NCBI GenBank assembly: GCA_964431495.1
Contig: CAYSJU010000042.1
Span: forward strand, 1-9,380
Length of the DNA: 9,380 nucleotides
Direction: 5' to 3'
From: CAYSJU01 sp964431495
GTDB taxonomy: Bacteria; Omnitrophota; Gorgyraeia; Tantalellales; Tantalellaceae
A program made the translations under genes and the position numbers. The notes under the pieces are model-generated. The model was not told the DNA's origin. It worked only from the letters and a program-made list of their open reading frames with translations, and ran no database searches. The stretch's first letter is position 1, and every line of letters starts with the position of its first letter. Shown in pieces: positions 1 through 5,004 of the stretch.

Positions 1-414
1 CTTGCCGTATGCGCCCCATATCTCAACGCAGGCATCGAGAGTGTTCAGCAGGATATGTTTTTCCAGAGAGATGCCGGAAGTTTCCGCCATCCCGTATATC
101 AGGTCTTGCAATCTCTTCGGCAATCTCCTGAAATAGTCCTTAGCAATCTTATCGAGAGTCTCGTAAGTCATGCCGTTCTTGCCGATGAAATATTTTTCAA
201 AAGCGATCTGGTAGCACTTCTCCCAATCGCTTTTAAGAAGACCTCCATACTGCCTACCCATCTGGCGGTAGTTCCCGCAAAGCTCGAGGACGTTTATCTT
301 CCCGGCCTTATACAGCTTTCCCCCTTCAAATTCAGAGACGACTTTCATCTCCTGTGCGTAAACGATCGAAACCGAAAAACACAGAATCAGCGCGATACCA
401 AACAACTTTTTCAT
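1..414 (-). CDS. Secreted C45-family acyltransferase/peptidase-like protein, 5' part only (runs off the left edge)
   Basis: The first 138 codons of a gene are visible and the reading frame is open to base 1. The start is the ATG at 414-412, preceded by a strong AGGAGG (420-425) five bases upstream. Residues 1-20 (MKKLFGIALILCFSVSIVYA) form a typical signal peptide, so the product is probably exported. Residues about 44-62 contain LELCGNYRQMGRQYGGLLKS, which resembles the N-terminal 'G.yyemGrqyG.ll' block of C45 (acyl-CoA:6-aminopenicillanate acyltransferase-like, Ntn-hydrolase) proteins. In that family an internal Cys becomes the N-terminal nucleophile after self-cleavage; here it would probably lie beyond the window edge, so activity cannot be judged. 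The substrate is unknown; family members cleave or form amide bonds. The gene lies downstream of the broken response regulator on the same strand. The family call rests on a single motif and is moderate. Confidence 0.7.
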   Translation of the reverse strand, partial: MKKLFGIALILCFSVSIVYAQEMKVVSEFEGGKLYKAGKINVLELCGNYRQMGRQYGGLLKSDWEKCYQIAFEKYFIGKNGMTYETLDKIAKDYFRRLPKRLQDLIYGMAETSGISLEKHILLNTLDACVEIWGAYGK

Positions 415-577
415 TTTACCCTCCTATATCATTTCCTTCACTTAACGGGCTCTTTCTCCTGGACAAAACGGACAAATGTAGCAAGGAATGCCCCCTCTAA
501 GCCCAGAATATTCTTGATATATTAAAGCGTTGAGTCTATGATCGACCTATGTAAATGGAGAGAAGTTTCCCCTCGGT

Positions 578-777
578 TCATATGAGAGACCCTTTTTTTC
601 TGCGTTTGAGAAGCATTTTTATTCTTGCCAGGAGTTTATCCGCATCGAAAGGTTTGGTTATATAGTCGTCAGCGCCAAGATCCAGCCCTTTTAATTCACT
701 TTTTATATCCCGATAAACCTTCCAAGAGCAAATCGAAGGCGAAGATTCCATTGTTGTCAATTAAAAATATCGGACGT
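578..777 (-). pseudogene. Degenerate response-regulator receiver (REC) domain remnant
   Basis: The C-terminal half reads ELKGLDLGADDYITKPFDAD followed by KLLARIKMLLKRR, the classic end of a two-component receiver domain, including the conserved Lys of the TKPF motif. Upstream the signal falls into a second frame. Codons 776-699 encode RPIFLIDNN and then FDLLLEGLSGYKK, resembling the start and middle of a receiver domain, and end at a TGA (698-696). The two frames together give only about 66 codons against roughly 115 for a full domain. The segment that should hold the phospho-acceptor Asp and the MP motif is missing, and there is no start codon with a ribosome site. The first receiver-like codons begin directly after the rdgB stop codon. 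I read this as a pseudogene with several deletions and a frameshift. An alternative short ATG-started ORF (760-578) has an N-terminus unlike any receiver domain and is unlikely to be a real gene. Confidence 0.7.
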
Positions 778-782
778 TTTTT

Positions 783-1382
783 CTAAATATGCCTGCAGAG
801 CTCTTTTTTAAGTTTCTTAAGTGCTTCCGCGCGATGGCTTATTCTGTTCTTGTACGATGCCGAAAACTCGGCAAAGGTTTTTTCATGCCCGTCAGCGACA
901 AAAAGAGGATCGTATCCGAACCCGTTGGCGCCGCGCCCCTTAAAAAGTATCTTTCCCGAAATATGGCCTTCAAAAGTATCCAGGAGCTCACCGCCCCGGG
1001 CGAGTGCTATGTGGCATACAAATCTGGCGGAACGTTTTTTCTCCGGAACATTCTCAAGCAGATTAAGCAGTTTGACGTTATTCTCCTTATCGGTGGCGTT
1101 TTTTCTGGCAAAACGTGCCGAACGGACACCGGGTTTGCCGTCCAGCGCGTTCACCTCAAGCCCTGAATCGTCCGCGATGACCAGGCCGTCAAAGAATCTG
1201 GACATCGTTACGGCTTTTTTCACGGCATTCTCACGAAAAGTCTTTCCGTCTTCCACTATCATCGGGGGATTCATCTTTGTATCATCGAGGCTCATTACCT
1301 TGACGCCCCTTTCCCATCTGAGCAATGTCTTCAATTCTTTTCGTTTGTTGTTATTGAAAGTGGCTATCAGTATATTCGTCAT
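783..1382 (-). CDS. rdgB: RdgB/HAM1 non-canonical purine NTP pyrophosphatase (ITP/XTP/dITP)
   Basis: A cytosolic house-cleaning enzyme that hydrolyses ITP, dITP and XTP to the monophosphate plus pyrophosphate, keeping deaminated purines out of DNA and RNA. The 199-residue length is normal for the family. The N-terminal IATFNNNKRKEL (residues 6-17) is the substrate-binding strand-loop. IADDSGLEVNALDGKPGVRS (69-88) carries the catalytic acidic pair Asp71/Asp72. NGFGYDPLF (153-161) and ISHRAEAL (181-188) are the remaining signature blocks. The start at 1382 has GGAGG (1391-1395) eight bases upstream. It follows rph on the same strand, with a 140-bp gap filled by 7-bp-period repeats. rph and rdgB are neighbours in many bacteria, in Firmicutes together with the glutamate racemase gene. 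It is likely the last intact gene of the murI operon, though the intervening hairpin could lower its expression. Confidence 0.96.
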   Translation of the reverse strand: MTNILIATFNNNKRKELKTLLRWERGVKVMSLDDTKMNPPMIVEDGKTFRENAVKKAVTMSRFFDGLVIADDSGLEVNALDGKPGVRSARFARKNATDKENNVKLLNLLENVPEKKRSARFVCHIALARGGELLDTFEGHISGKILFKGRGANGFGYDPLFVADGHEKTFAEFSASYKNRISHRAEALKKLKKELCRHI

Positions 1383-1408
1383 CTTCTCTTCCTCCCCACT
1401 ATTTATTT

Positions 1409-1436
1409 CGTATTGCGTATTGGGTATTGCGTATTG
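1409..1436. repeat. Short tandem 7-bp repeat, CGTATTG x4
   Basis: Four in-register heptamers: CGTATTG at 1409-1415 and 1416-1422, GGTATTG at 1423-1429, CGTATTG at 1430-1436. A decayed unit follows at 1437-1443. The tract lies just upstream of the rdgB ribosome-binding site, in the rph-rdgB gap. It is one of five tracts in this window with a 7-bp period. Confidence 0.85.
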
Positions 1437-1460
1437 AGTGTGACTTTATCCACATCCTGC

Positions 1461-1530
1461 GGTCCACGGTCCACAGTCCACGGTCGGCTGTCGACTGTGG
1501 ACTGTGGACTATCGACTAACGACTATATTA
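1461..1530. repeat. Drifting 7-bp tandem array with an internal 13-bp inverted repeat
   Basis: Ten consecutive heptamers keep a strict 7-bp register while the sequence changes step by step. GTCCAC-containing units occupy 1461-1481, intermediates 1482-1495, TGTGGAC units 1496-1509, and units sharing the CGAC ending run to 1523, with a final decayed unit to 1530. The left units are near reverse complements of the right units, so 1469-1481 (GTCCACAGTCCAC) pairs perfectly with 1497-1509 around a 15-base loop, giving a strong hairpin in the rph-rdgB transcript. The rph stop codon (TAG, 1525-1523) overlaps the array. No T-run follows on the minus strand, so a Rho-independent terminator is not supported; an mRNA-stability role is possible but unproven. 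Confidence 0.85.
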
Positions 1531-2245
1531 TTCCCTTGAGCACTTCTTTCTGTTTTTCGATAAGGCGTTTTATACCGTCTGCGGCAAGCGCCATCATTTC
1601 GTCCATTTCCTTACCGCTGAAAGGAGCGCTCTCTGCCGTACCCTGAACTTCCACATATTCGCCTGAGTCCGTCATTATAACGTTCATATCGACCTGGGCC
1701 TTGGAATCTTCCTCGTAGGCCAGATCCAGACAGGCCTTTCCGTCAACCATACCTACGCTTACCGCCGCGACAAAATGCTTTATGGGCAGCACCTTTATTT
1801 TACCGTTTTTCTTTAGTTTCTCGAGAGCCAGCGCTAACGCTATAAAACTTCCCGTAATGCTCGCGCAGCGTGTACCGCCGTCCGCCTGAACAACATCAGC
1901 GTCCAGCCATATAGTCCTCTCACCAAGACTCTCCATGTCACAGGCCATACGCATACTTCTGCCGATCAGCCTCTGGATCTCATGTGTGCGGCCTGTTTTT
2001 TTTCCCTTAGTGGCTTCTCTGGATATTCTTTCCCGGCATGAGGCCGGGAGCATACCGTACTCCGCGGTTATCCATCCCGTACCCTGTCCTTTAAGGAACC
2101 TGGGAACACCGTCTTCTATGCTGGCGGTACATATCACACGCGTATCACCGGCCTCTATAAGACACGAACCATCCGCATGTTTAATATATCCTGAAGTTAT
2201 GGAAACTTTTCTTATACCGTTAGCCAGTCTTCCGTCCTGCCGCAT
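1523..2245 (-). CDS. rph: RNase PH (phosphorolytic tRNA 3'-processing exoribonuclease)
   Basis: A 3'-5' exoribonuclease that uses phosphate to trim the 3' ends of tRNA precursors, releasing nucleoside diphosphates; it acts in the cytoplasm as a hexamer. At 240 residues it has the usual size. The N-terminus begins MRQDGRLANGIRKVSI, the family start. GTGWITAEYGMLP (55-67) is followed by RTHEIQRLIGRSMR with Arg86, and QADGGTRCASITG (120-132) carries Thr125 and Arg126. Arg86, Thr125 and Arg126 match, in position, the phosphate-binding residues known from RNase PH structures, so the protein looks catalytically intact. The ATG at 2245 has AAGGAG (2255-2260) nine bases upstream. It lies 47 bp downstream of the fumarase beta gene and upstream of rdgB. 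Its TAG stop falls on the boundary of the 7-bp repeat array, which suggests that the repeat reshaped the extreme 3' end. Confidence 0.97.
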   Translation of the reverse strand: MRQDGRLANGIRKVSITSGYIKHADGSCLIEAGDTRVICTASIEDGVPRFLKGQGTGWITAEYGMLPASCRERISREATKGKKTGRTHEIQRLIGRSMRMACDMESLGERTIWLDADVVQADGGTRCASITGSFIALALALEKLKKNGKIKVLPIKHFVAAVSVGMVDGKACLDLAYEEDSKAQVDMNVIMTDSGEYVEVQGTAESAPFSGKEMDEMMALAADGIKRLIEKQKEVLKGII

Positions 2246-2292
2246 AATAAAGATCTCCTTTTTTAAAAATATATTTTACCCGTATGCCCGTT

Positions 2293-2820
2293 CTAAAACT
2301 CACCGTAAATATCATTCCCTTTCATGTCAATAGCGACTATCAAGGGAAAATCTTCAACTTCAAGTTCATATATCGCTTCCGGCCCGAGATCTTCGAAAGC
2401 CCGGACCCTGCAAGCTTTTACCTTTTCGCTTAAATAAGCTCCGGCACCCGCAGGGGCGACAAAATATACCGCTTTTCTCCGTTTGATAGACTTTCTTACC
2501 TCGAAAGACCGTCTTCCTTTGCCTATCATCCCTTTTACTCCGGCCTCAAGAACATACGGAGTGAACCTGTCCATCCTGGAGGATGTCGTAGGACCGCAGG
2601 ACCCGATAACGCGTCCGGGTCCGGCAGGTGCGGGACCGCAGTAATAGACTATCTGCCCCTTTAGATCTATCGGTAATTCTCCACGATCCTTTATTATTTC
2701 CATTAACCTCAGATGAGCCTGGTCCCGGGCGGTTAAAACAATACCGGACAATAGCACCTCATCACCGGCTTTAAGAGCGGCTATAACTTTTTCGGTTAAC
2801 GGTGTATTGATCCTCTTCAT
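2293..2820 (-). CDS. Fumarate hydratase class I / L-tartrate dehydratase, beta subunit
   Basis: The small subunit of the two-subunit iron-sulfur hydro-lyase that interconverts fumarate and malate, or dehydrates tartrate. It corresponds to the C-terminal domain of single-chain class I fumarases. The 175-residue product carries VYYCGPAPAGPGRVIGSCGP followed by TTSSRMD (residues about 58-84). The next block is YVLEAGVKGMIGKG (about 88-101). Together these are the family's substrate-binding signatures. A late VEDFPLIVAIDMKGNDIYGE motif is also typical. The start at 2820 is preceded by GAGAGG (about 2828-2833). It sits 38 bp after the alpha-subunit stop, separated by a REP-like hairpin. Sequence alone does not separate fumarase from tartrate dehydratase; fumarase is the more common role next to housekeeping genes. 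Confidence 0.93.
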   Translation of the reverse strand: MKRINTPLTEKVIAALKAGDEVLLSGIVLTARDQAHLRLMEIIKDRGELPIDLKGQIVYYCGPAPAGPGRVIGSCGPTTSSRMDRFTPYVLEAGVKGMIGKGRRSFEVRKSIKRRKAVYFVAPAGAGAYLSEKVKACRVRAFEDLGPEAIYELEVEDFPLIVAIDMKGNDIYGEF

Positions 2821-2836
2821 CCTGTTTGCCTCTCAT

Positions 2837-2864
2837 GGGCAGACACGGGGGTCTGCCCCTACAA
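2837..2864. repeat. REP-like hairpin with GTAG foot between fumarase subunit genes
   Basis: GGGCAGAC (2837-2844) and GTCTGCCC (2851-2858) form a perfect 8-bp stem around a six-base loop. On the minus strand the stem is preceded by TTGTAG (2864-2859). A GTAG tetranucleotide at the foot of a palindrome is the hallmark of classical REP elements. The TAG in it is the stop codon of the alpha-subunit gene. The palindrome at 4598-4623 has the same TTGTAG lead on the same strand. Confidence 0.75.
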
Positions 2865-3707
2865 TATCCTGCTAGCGCTCCTGAGCGCATGACATGAAAG
2901 ATTAACGGCTACCGGTAATCCCGCTATATGTGTAGGCGCTGTTTCCACCGCTACTCCCATGACCGTCGAAATGCCCCCAAGTCCCATAATACCTATTTTA
3001 AGAGCGTTCACTTTTTCTTTTATTTCATTTTCGAGTTTGGCTATATGCGGCTGTGGGTTGGCCTGATCCAACGGACGCAACAATGCTTTTTTGGCAAGCA
3101 TGGCACATTTTTCCATTGTACCGCCTATCCCCACACCCAGAACATATGGAGGACACGCGTCCGGACCCGCGGCCTTAACCGTTTCTACGCAAAAATCTAT
3201 TATTCTCTCGCACCCGGCAGTGGGTTCGAGCATTGCCAAGGTGCCTTTATTTTCGGCGCCGAAACCTTTAGGCATAACCGATATACCGACCTTATCACCG
3301 TCCACGATATCAATATGGACCACAGCAGGCGTGTTTGTACCGGTATTATCGCGCAGTATGGGATCGTTAACAACAGACTTACGGAAATGCCCCTTCGAAT
3401 AGGCCTCTTTCACTCCATCATTCACGGCATCGGTTATGTTCCCGCCGGTTATCGAGACATCTTTCCCTATGTCGATAAAGACCGCTACCATGCCTGTATC
3501 CTGGCATAGGGCTAATTGTTTTTCTCGAGCCAATGCGGCATTAGTAATAAGCACCTTGAGCATATTTTTAGCGGATGCATTACTTTCGCGGTCATAAAAT
3601 CCCTGTATAGCCTCAAGAACATCCGAACGCAGAACGGTGTTCGCTTCGATCGAGAGATCCTTTACCGTATTCCTTATTTCCGTTATATCAACCTGTCTAT
3701 TCCCCAT
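2859..3707 (-). CDS. Fumarate hydratase class I / L-tartrate dehydratase, alpha subunit
   Basis: The large, [4Fe-4S]-binding subunit of the two-subunit class I hydro-lyase (TCA cycle or reductive fumarate/malate step; tartrate is an alternative). Numbered from the upstream in-frame ATG at 3725, the three expected cluster cysteines are Cys74 in LALCQDTGMV, Cys191 in DACPPYVLGVGIGG and Cys278 in NLSCHALRSA. The C-terminal APTHIAGLPVAVNLSCHA block is typical. An upstream ATG at 3725 forms an ATGA overlap with the murI stop but has no usable ribosome site. The ATG at 3707 has GAGG eight bases upstream and opens a normal family N-terminus (MGNRQVDITEIRN), so I chose it; the longer 288-residue form cannot be excluded. 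The near-zero distance to murI implies co-transcription and probably translational coupling. The TAG stop is contributed by the adjoining hairpin repeat. Confidence 0.93.
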   Translation of the reverse strand: MGNRQVDITEIRNTVKDLSIEANTVLRSDVLEAIQGFYDRESNASAKNMLKVLITNAALAREKQLALCQDTGMVAVFIDIGKDVSITGGNITDAVNDGVKEAYSKGHFRKSVVNDPILRDNTGTNTPAVVHIDIVDGDKVGISVMPKGFGAENKGTLAMLEPTAGCERIIDFCVETVKAAGPDACPPYVLGVGIGGTMEKCAMLAKKALLRPLDQANPQPHIAKLENEIKEKVNALKIGIMGLGGISTVMGVAVETAPTHIAGLPVAVNLSCHALRSASRIL

Positions 3708-3721
3708 GATCCCATCCTCGA

Positions 3722-4507
3722 TCATCCCGCAAGCGCTTTAGTGATACTAAATTTTTCCTTTAAAAAAATACCCGCCACTTTCTTGAAACTTTCCGGTTCA
3801 TCCGACACAAAACATTTTATACGGCCCGTGCCTTTTCTGTCCGACGCCAGGCACTTTTTATCCAATGTCTCCTTAACCGTTTTAGCTACGCCGGAAGCGG
3901 AATCAATAAGTCTGACACCTTTCATAACTTCACCGATAACTGTTTTTAGAAGCGGATAATGTGTACAGCCCAATATCAACGTATCGATGCGTTTCTTTTT
4001 GAACCAGTCAAGATACCCCTTCGCCACCATATTCGTTACCGGCCCGCTGAAAAACCTGTTCTCGACAAGCGGGACAAATAACGGACAATCCCTGGAAAAG
4101 ATCGAACATGACGGATCGTGTTTCCTGAGCGCCCTCTCATATGCCCGGCTGGAGATCGTAGAAGACGTCCCTATGACGCCTATTCTGCCGTTTAGGGAAA
4201 CACTGACGGCTTCCTTCACCCCCGGGGTGATAACACCGATCATGGGAACGGGGCATTCTTTTGCCAAAGACGGCACTGCCAGACTGGACGCCGTATTGCA
4301 CGCGACCACTATCACTTTGGCTCCTCTGTTCAGCAGGAATTCCATGATCTCGCGAGAAAACTTTTTTATCGTTGCGGCCGATTTGTTTCCATAGGGAACT
4401 CTGGCAGTGTCTCCGAAATATATTATATCTTCCGAAGGCAGGTACGTACGGAGCTTTTTTACGACCGTAAGCCCCCCCACCCCGGAATCGAACACACCTA
4501 CAGCCAT
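3722..4507 (-). CDS. murI: Glutamate racemase
   Basis: A cytosolic, cofactor-independent racemase that makes D-glutamate from L-glutamate for peptidoglycan. From the chosen start the 261-residue product opens MAVGVFDSGVGGLTVV, exactly where family members begin (Asp7/Ser8 motif). It has YFGDTARVPYG (30-40). Both catalytic cysteines are present: Cys70 in VVACNTAS and Cys181 in LILGCTHYPLL. In-frame ATGs exist at 4552 and 4531, but a strong promoter (-35 at 4555-4560, -10 at 4532-4537) overlaps them, so transcription probably starts near 4525. The ATG at 4507 is then the best start, with only about 18 bases of leader and no clear ribosome site. A leaderless GTG at 4525, adding six residues, is the alternative. 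It heads an operon with the fumarase subunits, rph and rdgB. A D-Glu requirement implies a peptidoglycan wall. Confidence 0.95.
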   Translation of the reverse strand: MAVGVFDSGVGGLTVVKKLRTYLPSEDIIYFGDTARVPYGNKSAATIKKFSREIMEFLLNRGAKVIVVACNTASSLAVPSLAKECPVPMIGVITPGVKEAVSVSLNGRIGVIGTSSTISSRAYERALRKHDPSCSIFSRDCPLFVPLVENRFFSGPVTNMVAKGYLDWFKKKRIDTLILGCTHYPLLKTVIGEVMKGVRLIDSASGVAKTVKETLDKKCLASDRKGTGRIKCFVSDEPESFKKVAGIFLKEKFSITKALAG

Positions 4508-4531
4508 ATTTTTTTCGGACTTCACGGTCAT

Positions 4532-4560
4532 ATTATATAGGCATACCGGCAAATAGACAA
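4532..4560 (-). promoter_or_regulatory. Sigma-70-type promoter of the murI operon
   Basis: On the minus strand TTGTCT (4560-4555) is followed, after 17 bases, by a perfect TATAAT (4537-4532). Expected initiation is near 4525, about 18 bases before the murI ATG at 4507. The 7-bp repeats at 4573-4600 lie immediately upstream of the -35 box. Confidence 0.7.
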
Positions 4561-4572
4561 GAATATAAGATA

Positions 4573-4600
4573 GTGAATGGTGAATGGTGAATAGTAAGTA
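4573..4600. repeat. Tandem 7-bp repeat, GTGAATG type
   Basis: Heptamers GTGAATG (4573-4579 and 4580-4586), GTGAATA (4587-4593) and the decayed GTAAGTA (4594-4600) are in register. The last unit runs into the palindrome that begins at 4598. The tract lies just upstream of the murI promoter. Confidence 0.85.
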
Positions 4601-4623
4601 GTGCGGGTTTAAACCCGCACTAC
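4598..4623. repeat. 26-bp perfect palindrome (REP-like, GTAG at each foot)
   Basis: Every base from 4598 to 4610 is complementary to its mirror between 4611 and 4623. The left arm is GTAGTGCGGGTTT; the centre is TTTAAA. Because the palindrome is perfect, GTAG stands at the 5' end of both strands. On the minus strand the lead is TTGTAG, as in the hairpin at 2837-2864. No T-run follows either side, so it is not an obvious terminator. It lies between two divergent promoters. Confidence 0.85.
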
Positions 4624-4644
4624 AAGGTTTGGTTATTCGGTCAC

Positions 4645-4696
4645 TTGAATTTGGAATTTATTTGTATCTTGTATCTTGGTTATTGGTTATTAAATA
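4645..4696. repeat. Degenerate 7-bp tandem tract, TTGTATC/TTGGTTA type
   Basis: The clearest part is two TTGTATC units (4662-4668, 4669-4675) followed in register by two TTGGTTA units (4676-4682, 4683-4689) and TTAAATA (4690-4696). The sequence upstream to about 4645 (TTGAATT, TGGAATT) also approximates a 7-bp period. It is AT-rich and non-coding. Confidence 0.7.
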
Positions 4697-4715
4697 ATTA
4701 GGATGTGTCCCTATT

Positions 4716-4750
4716 TTTGTAATTTGTTATTTGTGATTTGGAATTTTTGA
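4716..4750. repeat. Drifting 7-bp tandem tract, TTTGTNA type, reaching into a promoter
   Basis: Units TTTGTAA (4716-4722), TTTGTTA (4723-4729), TTTGTGA (4730-4736) and TTTGGAA (4737-4743) each differ from the next by one or two bases. TTTTTGA (4744-4750) follows. The fourth unit contains the -35 box (TTGGAA, 4738-4743) of the plus-strand gene at 4794, so the array has contributed a promoter element. Confidence 0.8.
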
Positions 4751-4765
4751 AAATTGCGGTATACT
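4738..4765 (+). promoter_or_regulatory. Sigma-70-type promoter of the small membrane protein gene
   Basis: TTGGAA (4738-4743), a 16-base spacer and TATACT (4760-4765) form a good promoter. It predicts a start near 4772 and a leader of about 22 bases containing AGGAGG (4782-4787) before the ATG at 4794. Confidence 0.6.
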
Positions 4766-4793
4766 TTATGTACGAAAACGCAGGAGGCGTACT

Positions 4794-4985
4794 ATGAAAA
4801 AGATGGATATCGGTGTAGGTGTTTTGGTTCTCTTGGGATTTCTCACGATATTAGGAGGCGTGATACTCCAGTTAAAAGACATTAATCTACTGGAACCTGT
4901 CGTAAATTCACCAAGCGGCTATTTTCTCACCGCGAACACATGTTTTATCCTTGCGCTGGTTCTTGAAAAATTCGGCAAGGAATAG
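4794..4985 (+). CDS. Small hypothetical membrane protein (63 aa, two predicted helices)
   Basis: I do not recognise a named family. The product has a short basic N-terminus (MKKMD). A hydrophobic segment spans about residues 6-26 (IGVGVLVLLGFLTILGGVIL). A polar linker with NLLEPVVNSPSGY follows, then a second hydrophobic segment at about 42-58 (YFLTANTCFILALVLEKF), ending in a charged tail. A two-pass inner-membrane protein is likely, with no catalytic motif visible. Although short, it has all the marks of a real gene: promoter 4738-4765, AGGAGG six bases before the ATG, and a hairpin-plus-T terminator 20 bases after the stop. It is the only plus-strand gene here, forming a monocistronic unit convergent with the mechanosensitive-channel gene. 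No function can be assigned. Confidence 0.8.
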   Translation: MKKMDIGVGVLVLLGFLTILGGVILQLKDINLLEPVVNSPSGYFLTANTCFILALVLEKFGKE

Positions 4986-5004
4986 CAACGACATAACCTA
5001 CGAG

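Noticed and set aside
55..525. Plus-strand ORF of 156 codons
   Set aside because: It is antisense to the secreted C45-like gene, which has a signal peptide and a strong ribosome site; the plus frame has no recognisable motif or ribosome site.
415..577. Promoter for the C45-like gene
   Set aside because: Several AT-rich hexamers are present, but no pair with a -35 at 16-18 bases could be supported.
578..760. Intact 60-residue response-regulator gene
   Set aside because: Only the C-terminal two-thirds matches a receiver domain; the N-terminus is frame-shifted sequence and the phospho-acceptor segment is absent.
789..1437. Plus-strand ORFs of 125 and 195 codons
   Set aside because: Both are antisense to rdgB, whose catalytic motifs are complete; their compositions are those of shadow frames.
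1469..1509. Terminator between rph and rdgB
   Set aside because: The stem is strong but no T-run follows on the minus strand, so intrinsic termination is not supported.
1409..1530. CRISPR-like array
   Set aside because: Units are 7 bp, contiguous and without spacers; no cas genes are present.
1413..1646. Plus-strand ORF rich in Ser/Thr across the repeat array
   Set aside because: Its repetitive N-terminus is just translated heptamer array and the rest is antisense to rph.
2928..3959. Plus-strand ORFs opposite the fumarase alpha and murI genes
   Set aside because: They are antisense to well-conserved enzymes; no ribosome sites or known motifs.
4598..4623. Rho-independent terminator
   Set aside because: The palindrome has no T-run on either side and lies between divergent promoters, not behind a gene.
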